From an uncultured Bacteroidales bacterium (lineage in GTDB: Bacteria; Bacteroidota; Bacteroidia; Bacteroidales; Bacteroidaceae), in NCBI GenBank assembly GCA_902785075.1, contig CACZXN010000024.1, forward strand, positions 1-34,636: DNA of 34,636 nucleotides, in the 5' to 3' direction. The translations under genes were made by a program, and so were the position numbers. Below the pieces are notes generated by a model. It saw nothing but the letters and a program-made list of their open reading frames with translations, was not told the origin of the DNA and did no database searches. Positions 15,573-28,008 of the stretch are shown here, piece by piece. Numbering within the stretch: the first letter of the stretch is position 1; each line of letters opens with the position of its first letter.

Positions 15573-15642
15573 TATGTTGAGGAGGTGACATAAAATATGT
15601 GATAAAAGGAATTGATTTTTGGATTACCACCAAAATCGAATG

Positions 15643-15674
15643 CAAAAGTACGATAAATAAATCTATTACCCAAA
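15643..15674 (-). promoter_or_regulatory. rho promoter
   Basis: On the minus strand TTTG (15674-15671) and TACTTTTG (15650-15643) are separated by 20 nt, a full Bacteroidetes -33/-7 promoter. The start should be near 15636, leaving an unusually long leader of about 130 nt before the rho ATG. Confidence 0.75.
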
Positions 15675-15746
15675 TAATTTTTCCTTTTTTTGCAGAAAAT
15701 CTTTGTTTTTTCTGCATAATCAACCTGCTTTTCCCTATTATTTTAC

Positions 15747-15754
15747 TATCTTTG
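15747..15754 (+). promoter_or_regulatory. engB promoter, -7 box TATCTTTG
   Basis: An exact -7 box lies 20 nt before the ATG at 15774, so the leader is only about 13 nt and almost no ribosome-binding sequence is available. No -33 TTTG is found at the expected place. Confidence 0.65.
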
Positions 15755-15773
15755 CAGAAAATCGTAATTCAAA

Positions 15774-16373
15774 ATGATAATCAAGACAGCGGAATTTAAG
15801 GGTAGTAGTCCTAGGGCAGATATGTGCCCGGATACAGATTTGCCTGAATATGCGTTTATCGGAAGGTCGAATGTGGGCAAATCGAGTCTTATCAATATGC
15901 TTACGGGTAAGAGTAAGCTTGCGATGACTTCAAGCACACCTGGGAAGACGATGCTCGTCAACCATTTTCTCATTAATGGCAGTTGGTATCTGGTCGATTT
16001 GCCTGGATATGGATTTGCCCAGCGGGGTAAGCGCGAGATGGACAAGTTGTGGAACCTCATTTCCCATTATGTGCTTGAGCGTCGTCAGCTTACATGCCTT
16101 TGTGTCTTGATTGACATCCGTCATGAACCGCAGAAGAAGGATCTTGACTTTCTGGAATTCTTAGGCGAGAACGGCATTCCGTTTATCATCGTCTTTACAA
16201 AAGCAGATAAGATTTCCAAGACTCGGCAACAGGCAAATGTGGAACACTACATGAGCGTACTTTCGGAGCAATGGGAAGAACTTCCACCTTATTTTATTAC
16301 GAGCGCGCAAAGCCGATTGGGTAAGGAAGAACTTCTCAGCTATATCGACTCCGTCAACAGGAGTCTCAAGTAA
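15774..16373 (+). CDS. engB: Ribosome-biogenesis GTPase YihA/EngB
   Basis: Essential GTPase acting in large-subunit ribosome assembly. The 199 residues contain all G motifs: G1 GRSNVGKS (30-37), G2 Thr55 in STPGKT, G3 DLPG (75-78), G4 TKAD (142-145) and G5 SAQ (177-179). The length is normal. It is divergent from rho and probably monocistronic, with a candidate terminator at 16524-16546. Confidence 0.96.
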   Translation: MIIKTAEFKGSSPRADMCPDTDLPEYAFIGRSNVGKSSLINMLTGKSKLAMTSSTPGKTMLVNHFLINGSWYLVDLPGYGFAQRGKREMDKLWNLISHYVLERRQLTCLCVLIDIRHEPQKKDLDFLEFLGENGIPFIIVFTKADKISKTRQQANVEHYMSVLSEQWEELPPYFITSAQSRLGKEELLSYIDSVNRSLK

Positions 16374-16438
16374 CACTCCTAAAAATCTAATTGCCATATC
16401 CTATAGGTAACATTCCTATTCTCTAAGGGCTGCCTCTG

Positions 16439-16501
16439 TTCCAAGCCTTTGAATATATATTCCAAGCCTTTGAATATATGTTCCGAGCCTTTGAATAGAG
16501 A
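16439..16501. repeat. Three 21-bp tandem repeats
   Basis: Units start at 16439, 16460 and 16481 with the common core TTCC(A/G)AGCCTTTGAATA. The first two differ only in the last base; the third has more changes at its end. The unit is 21 bp, three times seven, matching the period of the heptad arrays elsewhere in the window. Confidence 0.85.
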
Positions 16502-16523
16502 TTTCCCCTAAGGGTAGGATTTT

Positions 16524-16546
16524 TCTCACTTAGTGAGACGTCTTTT
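16524..16546 (+). terminator. Probable engB terminator
   Basis: TCTCAC-TTA-GTGAGA (16524-16538) forms a 6-bp stem with a 3-nt loop. CG and then a T-rich run (TCTTTTTCTTT) follow. It lies about 150 nt after engB. Moderate quality. Confidence 0.45.
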
Positions 16547-16668
16547 TCTTTAGTAGCATCTTCTTTTCTTTTCCGCGCAACAATAAAATAGTAGGGCGAA
16601 AATGTGCCAATAATTCGTATTTATGAGCTTTTTTTGGTAAAAATACTTGGCGGTATTTCTTTTTTTCG

Positions 16669-16676
16669 TATCTTTG
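16669..16676 (+). promoter_or_regulatory. Promoter of the 978-aa secreted protein, -7 box TATCTTTG
   Basis: An exact -7 box follows a T-tract. CTTGG near 16645-16649 is a weak -33 candidate 19 nt upstream. The leader would be about 42 nt and ends in AT-rich sequence, normal for strongly expressed Bacteroidetes genes. Confidence 0.7.
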
Positions 16677-16725
16677 CAGCGAAATAGTATTATTCATTAA
16701 TTAATCATTTTAACACTTACAGATC

Positions 16726-19662
16726 ATGAAGAAACTTTACATGGCTACTTTGTTGCTCTTAGCAACATCCTTGAGTGTAGGTGCACAGGACGCTCCTGTG
16801 GCTCCAGGTGGTGACCAACTCACCGATGGGAATACCTATACTTTCTTTTGTTACAGTAAGTTGGCTGGACAGATGATCCGTACAAGCTGGGATGGAGCAA
16901 TCTACTCTCCTGGTTCTGGTACTTCAGCTTTCACAGTCAAACTGACAGCTCAGGAGAACGACGACAAGACTTGGTCGTTCTACTATGATGACGAGACAAC
17001 TGAAGGAACAGTTCGTTACTACATGAACATCCCTTCAGGTACAGGTAACGTGAATGTTAAAGCTACAGAGCGTTGCGACTGGAACATCAGCGAAGGTCAG
17101 TACGAAGGCTTTTATTTCGTAGCTCCAGGTGCAGGAAACAACAGCAGCACATTTGGCTATAACATGCACATGAATGCAGGCAACGAATATGTTGTATCAT
17201 CATTCTATGGCGACGGATGGTATCCTGACTTCTATGGAGGCGTATTGCAGGACGAGTATGGAGACAACGTGTACATTTCGGACGATCCAGACGAGAATCG
17301 CGTAGTGATGGCCGACTCAAGCTCATGTAACTGGGCATTTGTGGAAGTTGACAACGTGCCAGCTTTCCTTGAGAAAGCCGATCTGTTTGCTTTCATCAAC
17401 AATTACTACAAGGCATATGTGACTGTTGAAAGCCCTGAGGATGGTTTTGTCGCTTCTTACAACGCAGCTTTAGCGCTCTACGACAAAGGTAATGTAAAGG
17501 CTGAAGACATCGATGCCCTGAAGGCTATATTAAATAATAAGGTGGCCCTCTACAACGAAATCAAGAAGTATGAAAACGACGAAGATGTGCAGACGGCACT
17601 TTCGAATGAAGTCCTTGCTGCACTCACAGCATTCGACGAGGAAACCGATGCCGACAAGGTAGCAGCAGCTTTGGAGACGTTTGCAAAGGCAGTAGCTGAC
17701 TTCAAGTTGGGTCTCGGCGATGTAACAGCTATGGGTCAGAATATGTCGTTCGAAGACCTTTCGGCACAGGGCGGTTCTACTACATCAAGCGTACAAGGTG
17801 CTCCAGCAGGATGGAATGTTTACATCAACGGAAAGCAGGTTACGACTGCCGACGAAGTTCGTAGTGCAGGTATCACAGCTTGGCACGGACAGAACGAAGA
17901 CGGAACAGGTGCAAAGGATGGCAACAACATCTTCGGAATCTGGAATGGAAGCATTCCTCAGTATGAGATAAGCCAAACTATCGAAGGTATGGAGAATGGA
18001 ACCTATACCATTACTGCTGCTTTGATGGTAGGAGCAAACGGAAGCGGCTCACGTCGTACGACTCAGCGTATCTTCGGTAACCTCAGCTCTACTTACTTCG
18101 GAATGGAAGACGAGTACAATCTTGAGCTACTCGACCTGTCAGAAGTATATGGATTCCAAGGAAATTCAGAACCTCAAACCGATACAGAACTTCAACCAAT
18201 CTCTGTGAAAGCATACGTTTTCGATGGAACACTTACATTCGGAGTACGTACTGACGCAAACTATGCAGCAGCAATGCGTACAGAAGGTAATGGTGCAGGA
18301 GGCGATGGTTGGTTCAAGGTTGACAACTTCCGCATCCATAAGGAAGGCTACAATGTGGATGATGCTCTTGAAGTTCTCGACTTCTTCAGATCAAGCCTCG
18401 AAGAAATCGTAACCAATGGCGACAAGAAGGTCTATGCAAACGTTCGCGATGTGGCAGAACAGTTACTCGCAAGAACAAGTAGCATAACTGCAAGCGATGA
18501 ACCAGTACTCATCAACGGTTCAATCATGGCTCTTCACGATGTTATCTCATCAGTAGCTGACGCAGCACGCGCTTACGATAAGTTAGGCAATGCAATCGCT
18601 AATGCATACGAGAACCTTGCAAAATATGATTCAAAGGCAGGTGCAGGCGAATATGCAGACGTCATTATGGCTGTAGAAGAGAAATGGGAGAACGAGGAGT
18701 ATAACTCAGAAGCAGAAATCGATGCAGCTATTCAGGAGTTGGCTGACGCACTTCAGGCATGCAAGGAAAGCGACACCATCGAAGCAGGCGATGACCTCAC
18801 TGAATACCTCAAGAACCCAAGCTTCGAAGACCTTTCTTCTCAAAACGGTAACAACTCAGACGGACCAGAAGGTGCACCAGCAGGTTGGCATCTCTTCATC
18901 AATGGTACAGAAGTCTTCACATCAGCTGATACCCGTGCAGCAGGTCAAAATAGCTGGTGCGCAATTAATCGTGGCGACAATCTCGAAGTAGAATTCGAGG
19001 GAGAAACATATACTCATCAGTATACAGATGGAGAGCATCTGTGGGGTGTATGGGCAGACAATGTTCCAACCGTTGAAATCTATCAGGAACTCACCCTTCC
19101 TGCAGGTATCTATCAGTTGACAGCTGATGTAGTTGTTCAGCACGATTGGGGAGGCATGAACATCACTACTCAGCGTATCTTCGGTAACGAATCCGTTCAG
19201 ATGTACGGTCGCGATTATGACTACGGTGAGAACTTCACTCCAGACATGCTCGACGCACAGACGCTCCAGCAGTACAACACCAACGAGCAGATTACTTACT
19301 TCTCATATGCAGGATATGACAATGATGTTTCATACGACTACACATCTCTTGCACGTCCTATGTCGCTCAACTTCCGAGTTGGCGAGGATGGCAAGGCAAA
19401 GATAGGTTTCCGTACGAATAATGTTGATGCAAGCGGTACTGAACATCCACACGCATGTGCTGGTTGGTTCAAGCTCGACAACTTCCGCCTCTCATGTCTG
19501 TATGTAGGCTTGGTTCCAAGCCCAGAGTTGCCAGAAGGTATCGAAGAATTGGCAGCAGAGAATGCAGGAGCTGCTATCTATGACTTAGCTGGCCGCAAGG
19601 TAAGCAAACTTGTTGACAAGGGTGTTTACATCCAGAATGGAAAGAAGTTGCTTGTTAAGTAA
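16726..19662 (+). CDS. Large secreted protein with duplicated carbohydrate-binding-like module and C-terminal sorting signal
   Basis: No family recognised. The 978 residues start with a clear signal peptide (MKKLYMATLLLLATSLSVGAQ, cut near residue 20). An aromatic-rich N-terminal region (30-210) comes next, then helical spacers (about 240-335 and 545-685; FIVAR/three-helix-like). Two copies of one beta-rich module follow each spacer, at about 338-537 and 696-921. Both copies share N-x-SFEDLS, GAPAGW-x2-(Y/F)ING, TTQRIFGN, GVRT/GFRTN and GWFK(V/L)DNFR(I/L), resembling galactose-binding-like jelly rolls. The tail (951-978) reads IYDLAGRKV...GVYIQNGKKLLVK, a type IX-like sorting signal. It is most likely a surface-anchored adhesin or glycan-binding protein. 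It stands alone between housekeeping genes. Confidence 0.85.
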   Translation: MKKLYMATLLLLATSLSVGAQDAPVAPGGDQLTDGNTYTFFCYSKLAGQMIRTSWDGAIYSPGSGTSAFTVKLTAQENDDKTWSFYYDDETTEGTVRYYMNIPSGTGNVNVKATERCDWNISEGQYEGFYFVAPGAGNNSSTFGYNMHMNAGNEYVVSSFYGDGWYPDFYGGVLQDEYGDNVYISDDPDENRVVMADSSSCNWAFVEVDNVPAFLEKADLFAFINNYYKAYVTVESPEDGFVASYNAALALYDKGNVKAEDIDALKAILNNKVALYNEIKKYENDEDVQTALSNEVLAALTAFDEETDADKVAAALETFAKAVADFKLGLGDVTAMGQNMSFEDLSAQGGSTTSSVQGAPAGWNVYINGKQVTTADEVRSAGITAWHGQNEDGTGAKDGNNIFGIWNGSIPQYEISQTIEGMENGTYTITAALMVGANGSGSRRTTQRIFGNLSSTYFGMEDEYNLELLDLSEVYGFQGNSEPQTDTELQPISVKAYVFDGTLTFGVRTDANYAAAMRTEGNGAGGDGWFKVDNFRIHKEGYNVDDALEVLDFFRSSLEEIVTNGDKKVYANVRDVAEQLLARTSSITASDEPVLINGSIMALHDVISSVADAARAYDKLGNAIANAYENLAKYDSKAGAGEYADVIMAVEEKWENEEYNSEAEIDAAIQELADALQACKESDTIEAGDDLTEYLKNPSFEDLSSQNGNNSDGPEGAPAGWHLFINGTEVFTSADTRAAGQNSWCAINRGDNLEVEFEGETYTHQYTDGEHLWGVWADNVPTVEIYQELTLPAGIYQLTADVVVQHDWGGMNITTQRIFGNESVQMYGRDYDYGENFTPDMLDAQTLQQYNTNEQITYFSYAGYDNDVSYDYTSLARPMSLNFRVGEDGKAKIGFRTNNVDASGTEHPHACAGWFKLDNFRLSCLYVGLVPSPELPEGIEELAAENAGAAIYDLAGRKVSKLVDKGVYIQNGKKLLVK

Positions 19663-19681
19663 TAAGTGTACGTTATTATAT

Positions 19682-19719
19682 AATAATGGAGGCTTTTCAA
19701 TTGAGAAGCCTCCATTATT
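19682..19719 (+). terminator. Strong terminator of the secreted protein gene
   Basis: A 17-pair stem (19682-19698 with 19703-19719, one G-U) has an AATT loop and is followed by T/A-rich sequence that is the start of the 21-bp repeat array. It lies 20 nt after the stop codon. On the minus strand it could also stop galE transcription. Confidence 0.9.
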
Positions 19720-19800
19720 TATTACTCTTCTTATTTTATTTATTACTCTTTTTGTTTTATCTATTACTCTTCTTGTCTTATCTTATTATTTCCTATCTTT
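19720..19800. repeat. 21-bp T-rich tandem repeat
   Basis: Three 21-bp units start at 19720, 19741 and 19762, each beginning TATTACTCTT and ending TTATT/TTATC. A decayed fourth copy runs up to the galE stop. The period is again a multiple of seven. The array fills the whole gap between the terminator and galE. Confidence 0.85.
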
Positions 19801-20816
19801 TACTCTTCATACCCTTTAGGGTTGTTCTTCTGGAAATTCCAAGAATCGCGGCACATATCCTCGATACCATATTGTGCTTCCCATCCGAGTTCAGCCTTAG
19901 CCTTCGCAGGGTTGCAGTAGCAGGTGGCGATATCACCGGGACGACGAGGTTTGATAACGTATGGAACCTTCAGCCCATTAGCTGTCTGGAACGCGTTGAC
20001 TACATCGAGAACAGAATAACCGTGACCTGTTCCGAGGTTGTAGATGCCAAGTCCACATTTGCGCTCTATAGCTTGAAGAGCTGCTACATGCCCAGCTGCA
20101 AGGTCGCATACGTGGATATAATCGCGTACACCAGTACCATCAGGGGTATCGTAGTCGTTGCCGAATACACCCAATTCCTTACGGATACCGATAGCCGTCT
20201 GGGTGATATATGGCATCAGGTTGTTTGGAATTCCGTTTGGATTCTCGCCAATGAGTCCTGACTTGTGTGCACCTATCGGGTTGAAGTAACGAAGGAGAAC
20301 TACATTCCATTCAGGGTCAGCCTTCTGTACATCTATCAATACTTCCTCGAGCATAGATTTGGTTTGTCCATACGGATTGGTGCAGTGTCCCTTTGGGCAT
20401 TCTTCGGTAATAGGAATCTGGGCAGGATCCCCATATACGGTTGCAGATGAGGAGAAAATGATATTCTTACATCCGTTCTTACGCATCACGTCAAGGAGAA
20501 CAAAAGTAGCATTCATGTTGTTCTCATAGTACTCCAATGGTTTCTCGCAGCTTTCACCAACTGCCTTGAGGCCAGCGAAGTGGATGACTGCATCAATATG
20601 ATACTGTTTGAAAACTTTGTCGAGCGCATCACGGTCGCGGACGTCTGCTTTGATAAATGGAACATTCTTACCAATGATTTTTGCTACTCGGCGCAATGCC
20701 TCCTCTTTCGAGTTAACAAGGTTGTCAACTACTACTACTGAGTGTCCGGCTTTGTCAAGCTCAATAATTGTGTGGGAACCGATGTATCCAGCTCCACCTG
20801 TTAAAAGAATTTGCAT
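19800..20816 (-). CDS. galE: UDP-glucose 4-epimerase
   Basis: Interconverts UDP-galactose and UDP-glucose (Leloir pathway) with bound NAD. The 338 residues match the family length. The Rossmann motif TGGAGYIGSH (6-15), the catalytic Ser in SSSATVYG (about 123-124) and the Tyr149-x3-Lys153 pair are all present. It follows manC at 33 nt and lies downstream of a beta-galactosidase gene on the same strand. It would feed released galactose into central metabolism or supply UDP-galactose for surface glycans. Confidence 0.97.
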   Translation of the reverse strand: MQILLTGGAGYIGSHTIIELDKAGHSVVVVDNLVNSKEEALRRVAKIIGKNVPFIKADVRDRDALDKVFKQYHIDAVIHFAGLKAVGESCEKPLEYYENNMNATFVLLDVMRKNGCKNIIFSSSATVYGDPAQIPITEECPKGHCTNPYGQTKSMLEEVLIDVQKADPEWNVVLLRYFNPIGAHKSGLIGENPNGIPNNLMPYITQTAIGIRKELGVFGNDYDTPDGTGVRDYIHVCDLAAGHVAALQAIERKCGLGIYNLGTGHGYSVLDVVNAFQTANGLKVPYVIKPRRPGDIATCYCNPAKAKAELGWEAQYGIEDMCRDSWNFQKNNPKGYEE

Positions 20817-20849
20817 AATACTTAGTTCTTGATTTTATGTATTTTACTG

Positions 20850-21953
20850 TTAATTATTCTGTTGAGTATGTAGGGTGACATCATTTACGAAGTTGCGGAT
20901 GGATTGTTGGTTGTCTTTCCTACAAATCATCAGGATATCAGGTGTGTCTATGACGGCATAGCCATGAAGATCTTGAATTGTGGCAATTTTGCCTTTTGGT
21001 AGTCTTATGATACAATCCGATGTGTCGTAGAGGAATGTTGTCTGATTCGACTTCGCATCTTCTGGAGGTGTGAGTACCACATTACCATCTTGAGTCTTCT
21101 GCATGATGTTGAACACTTGTGTCCACGTTCCCAAATCGCTCCATCCAAATTGACATTGCATAACGTCTACGTTATCTACCTTCTCAAGTACACCTGTTTC
21201 TAAAGGGATGTTAGGGCAAATCGAGAATGCCTGCTGAATGAGTGTAGGTATGTCGTCACCAACGGTAAGCATAGCCTGTACCCTTTGCAGAATATCCGAT
21301 ACTTCGCTAGATACTTGTCGGATTGTGTCGAGGAAGGTTCGTGCTCCCCAAAGGAACAATCCTGTGTTCCATAAGAACTCGTTGCTCTCTATGAACATTT
21401 TGGCAAATTGCTCTTCTGGTTTTTCTGTGAACGACTTTACTTGGAAGATATTGTCGGCACGTTGTTCGTTCATTTGGATATAACCAAACTGGGTTTCAGG
21501 GTGGGTTGGTGTAACACCAATTGTCAATAACCGCTGGTTCTTTGCTACATAGTCAAAACCATAACGCATGTCGTGCTCGAATGTCGACTCGTCTGTGATG
21601 AGTTGGTCTGCAGGAGTAACGAGCATGACTGCATTGGGATTGACACGCGTGAGATGAATTGCAGCCCACACTACACTCGGTACTGTGTTTCGTCGCATAG
21701 GCTCTAACAATAGGTTGGATGTAGGCAGTTCAGGTAGTTGCTGCAATGTCAGGTCTTTGTATAGTTCGTTCGACATTACGATGATGTTTTCTTTGTCGAT
21801 AAACTTTGCGTAACGTTTGTATGTCGCTTGCAGCAACGTTTCTCCTGTGCCAAGGATATCAAGGAATTGCTTTGGCATCTGCTGTCGGCTCGCTGGCCAT
21901 AGTCGGGTGCCGATTCCTCCTGCTAATATAATGCAATACTGGTTGTTTCGCAT
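20850..21953 (-). CDS. manC: Mannose-1-phosphate guanylyltransferase
   Basis: Makes GDP-mannose from GTP and mannose 1-phosphate. The 367-residue protein starts with the pyrophosphorylase signature LAGGIGTRLWPASRQQMPKQF (residues 10-30). FTEKP (about 178) and WNTGLFLW (about 195-202) are the usual sugar-binding blocks. It is the short form without the phosphomannose isomerase domain, so a separate ManA is needed. It lies between a GH2 gene (59 nt) and galE (33 nt), all minus strand, and probably serves capsule, lipopolysaccharide or protein glycosylation. Confidence 0.95.
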   Translation of the reverse strand: MRNNQYCIILAGGIGTRLWPASRQQMPKQFLDILGTGETLLQATYKRYAKFIDKENIIVMSNELYKDLTLQQLPELPTSNLLLEPMRRNTVPSVVWAAIHLTRVNPNAVMLVTPADQLITDESTFEHDMRYGFDYVAKNQRLLTIGVTPTHPETQFGYIQMNEQRADNIFQVKSFTEKPEEQFAKMFIESNEFLWNTGLFLWGARTFLDTIRQVSSEVSDILQRVQAMLTVGDDIPTLIQQAFSICPNIPLETGVLEKVDNVDVMQCQFGWSDLGTWTQVFNIMQKTQDGNVVLTPPEDAKSNQTTFLYDTSDCIIRLPKGKIATIQDLHGYAVIDTPDILMICRKDNQQSIRNFVNDVTLHTQQNN

Positions 21954-22012
21954 AAAGATTTATTAGTTATAAGGTAGTTATGTGTGAATATTCAAGTTTC
22001 ATTATTACTGTT

Positions 22013-25990
<3,978 letters not shown>

Positions 25991-25995
25991 TTATT

Positions 25996-26023
25996 AACTT
26001 TCAACTCTCAACTTTCAACTCTT
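25996..26023. repeat. Heptad array between the Na/Pi transporter and GH2 genes
   Basis: AACTTTC, AACTCTC, AACTTTC and AACTCTT follow in perfect 7-nt phase and end at the base before the transporter's stop codon (26024-26026). The units alternate between two forms. There is no -7 box in the rest of the gap, so this array is not tied to a recognisable promoter. Confidence 0.8.
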
Positions 26024-27733
26024 TCACTTATCTCCTTTGTCCTTTAAACCTGATGCCTCGATCACATTGATGATATAGTCGCCGAGTTTTTCGCACTCCG
26101 CGATGATATCCATATAGTAAACACCCATCTGGTAGTTGTAAAGGTGGTTGTTGATGTCGAAGATGTTTTGGTTCTTCAGTTGATTACGGTAGTTATTGAT
26201 TTCGTGTTCAAGATTATATGATTTGTTCAGGTCAGCATATTTCTGGTCATTTGCTTTCACTATGCTTGTCATAGCCAGCAAAGCATCATCGGCTAAGGCC
26301 ATCATATTCTGAATATGTTCATATTGTTTCTCTGTGAAATCTTCTGTTGTATGCTGACGTTTGCGATTCATCGAACGTGCCAGATTGTAGCATGCGTCTC
26401 CGATACTCTCTAATTCGCTTACCATACGCAACATGTGTTGTATCTCCGTCTTCGATTCCAAACTCAGTCGTCCTTCACTCACGCTGTTCAGATAGTTGGC
26501 AATTTGCACTTCCATCTTATCTGTGATACTTTCATATTTTTCGATACGCGAGAACAGTTTGTTGAAATCATCACCTTTTGTCGTATGGAGCAGTTCTTGT
26601 ACAAATCCGAACATCTTATAACATCGTTCTGCAAACACGGCAATCTCCTTCTTGGCATTCAGGATAGAGAGTTCTGGGGTCTGCATCAGGCCGGCAGTAA
26701 TGAAGCGTAGGCGCGATTCCTCGTCCTCTGCTTCTTGCTTTGGTTTGATTACCTTACATACAATTTTTTCTATGACGGGTACCAACCATATCATAATGAA
26801 TGTGTTGGCAATATTGAATGCTGAGTGGAAGGCTGGCAACACCAGGTTGCTATTTTCCTTTGCATACGTCATATCTGTAGCCAGCTTATCAACATCCACA
26901 CCAACTATCATACAAACCAACGAGAAGAACGGATGAAGAATGCAAAGTACCCAGAATACACCCGTAGTATTAATAAATAGGTGTGAGAAAGCTGTTCGTC
27001 GGGCACTCACATTCGCCCCTAAGGCCGCTATGTTCGAAGTAATAGTTGTTCCGATGTTTTCACCCAACACAAGAATGATACCCAACTCCACAGGCATAGC
27101 ACCCGTTGCACACATGGTCATCGTGATGGCCATGATGGCTGCTGAGGATTGTACGCAGAGAGTCAACACGGTACCAATCAGCAAGAACAACGCTATCGTA
27201 CCTATGCTACCGCTATTGAACTGAGAGAAGAAGTTGATGACATCCACATTCTTGTCCAATTCCATACCCATACCCGTCTTCTTCAACGTCACCAATCCCA
27301 GGAACAGGAAAGCCATACCGAACAGGAATTCACCGAAACTCTTGTACTTCTTCATGTAGATCATGATGATTCCCGCGAAAGCTGCGAAGTAAGCTAGCAC
27401 TCCAATATCGAATGTCATACCGAAACTCATAATCCATGCCGTCATGGTCGTTCCGATGTGTGCTCCTAAAATGATACTGATAGCTTGAGCCAGCGTCAGC
27501 AGACCTGCGTTAACGAACGAAACGGTCATCAGGGTCGTGGCGGTCGATGATTGGATGCTTGCTGTAACAAACATACCTGTGATAGCACCCATGAAGCGGT
27601 TCGCCGTCATTTTCTGCAACACATTTCGCAACTGAGGACCTGCCATCTTCTGCAAACCTTCACTCAACGTCTTCATACCGAACATCAGCAAGGCAAGCGA
27701 TCCAAGCAGGGTAAATACTACTACATAATCCAT
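26024..27733 (-). CDS. Na+/phosphate cotransporter, NptA type with PhoU-like domain
   Basis: Inner-membrane sodium-coupled phosphate transporter of 569 residues. The membrane part (1-320) contains two inverted repeats. Each has a QSS motif (61-63 and 195-197) followed by a G-x-x-IGTT motif (GAHIGTT 90-96, GENIGTT 224-230), the signature of the SLC34/NptA fold. The cytoplasmic C-terminal part (about 345-560) is helical and PhoU-like, probably regulatory. It is first of four minus-strand genes with gaps of 48, 59 and 33 nt. A -7 box (TAAATTTG, minus, 27804-27797) lies about 65 nt upstream of the start. Confidence 0.93.
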   Translation of the reverse strand: MDYVVVFTLLGSLALLMFGMKTLSEGLQKMAGPQLRNVLQKMTANRFMGAITGMFVTASIQSSTATTLMTVSFVNAGLLTLAQAISIILGAHIGTTMTAWIMSFGMTFDIGVLAYFAAFAGIIMIYMKKYKSFGEFLFGMAFLFLGLVTLKKTGMGMELDKNVDVINFFSQFNSGSIGTIALFLLIGTVLTLCVQSSAAIMAITMTMCATGAMPVELGIILVLGENIGTTITSNIAALGANVSARRTAFSHLFINTTGVFWVLCILHPFFSLVCMIVGVDVDKLATDMTYAKENSNLVLPAFHSAFNIANTFIMIWLVPVIEKIVCKVIKPKQEAEDEESRLRFITAGLMQTPELSILNAKKEIAVFAERCYKMFGFVQELLHTTKGDDFNKLFSRIEKYESITDKMEVQIANYLNSVSEGRLSLESKTEIQHMLRMVSELESIGDACYNLARSMNRKRQHTTEDFTEKQYEHIQNMMALADDALLAMTSIVKANDQKYADLNKSYNLEHEINNYRNQLKNQNIFDINNHLYNYQMGVYYMDIIAECEKLGDYIINVIEASGLKDKGDK

Positions 27734-27796
27734 AATATCATTTATGATTTCAATTATTTATTGTTTATGATCATCCTCTCTTGTTCAATTTTTTTG

Positions 27797-27804
27797 CAAA
27801 TTTA
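27797..27804 (-). promoter_or_regulatory. Promoter of the Na/Pi transporter gene, -7 box
   Basis: CAAATTTA on the plus strand reads TAAATTTG, an exact TAnnTTTG. The leader would be about 57 nt. CAAC at 27831-27834 is a poor and rather distant -33. This may be the main promoter for the transporter, GH2, manC and galE run. Confidence 0.5.
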
Positions 27805-27933
27805 GTATTTTTTGTGAAAAAGAGAAGACACACAACCGTTTTTTACATTATAATATCCTTTTTTTCTACAACAATACACCTATTTTGCAATTTTGGCATT
27901 TCTTTCACCTTTTAAATCATTCATTTTCCAATT

Positions 27934-27961
27934 CTCTCAACACTAAACTCTCAACTCTAAA
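27934..27961. repeat. Heptad array in front of the CE1 esterase promoter
   Basis: CTCTCAA, CACTAAA, CTCTCAA and CTCTAAA follow in perfect 7-nt phase. C, T7, C and G then lead to the -7 box, which begins 10 nt after the array. Unit sequences and spacing match the dnaX arrangement at 547-592. Confidence 0.8.
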
Positions 27962-27971
27962 CTTTTTTTCG

Positions 27972-27979
27972 TACCTTTG
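27972..27979 (+). promoter_or_regulatory. Promoter of the CE1 esterase, -7 box TACCTTTG
   Basis: An exact TAnnTTTG box, with a predicted start near 27985 and a leader of about 24 nt. No TTTG at -33; the heptad array covers that position. Confidence 0.7.
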
Positions 27980-28008
27980 CCGATGAAAACTAAATAATAT
28001 CTCTGAGA

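Larger units (their letters stand above)
16374..16725. other. 352-bp intergenic region before the secreted protein gene
   Basis: It holds a three-unit 21-bp repeat (16439-16501), a hairpin with a T-rich tail that may end the engB transcript (16524-16546), and the promoter of the next gene (16669-16676). Nothing protein-coding is visible. Confidence 0.7.

Noticed and set aside
19686-20261. 191-codon plus-strand frame downstream of the secreted protein
   Set aside because: It starts inside a terminator and runs over the T-rich repeat and the opposite strand of galE; its Leu/Phe-rich start is an effect of the repeat.
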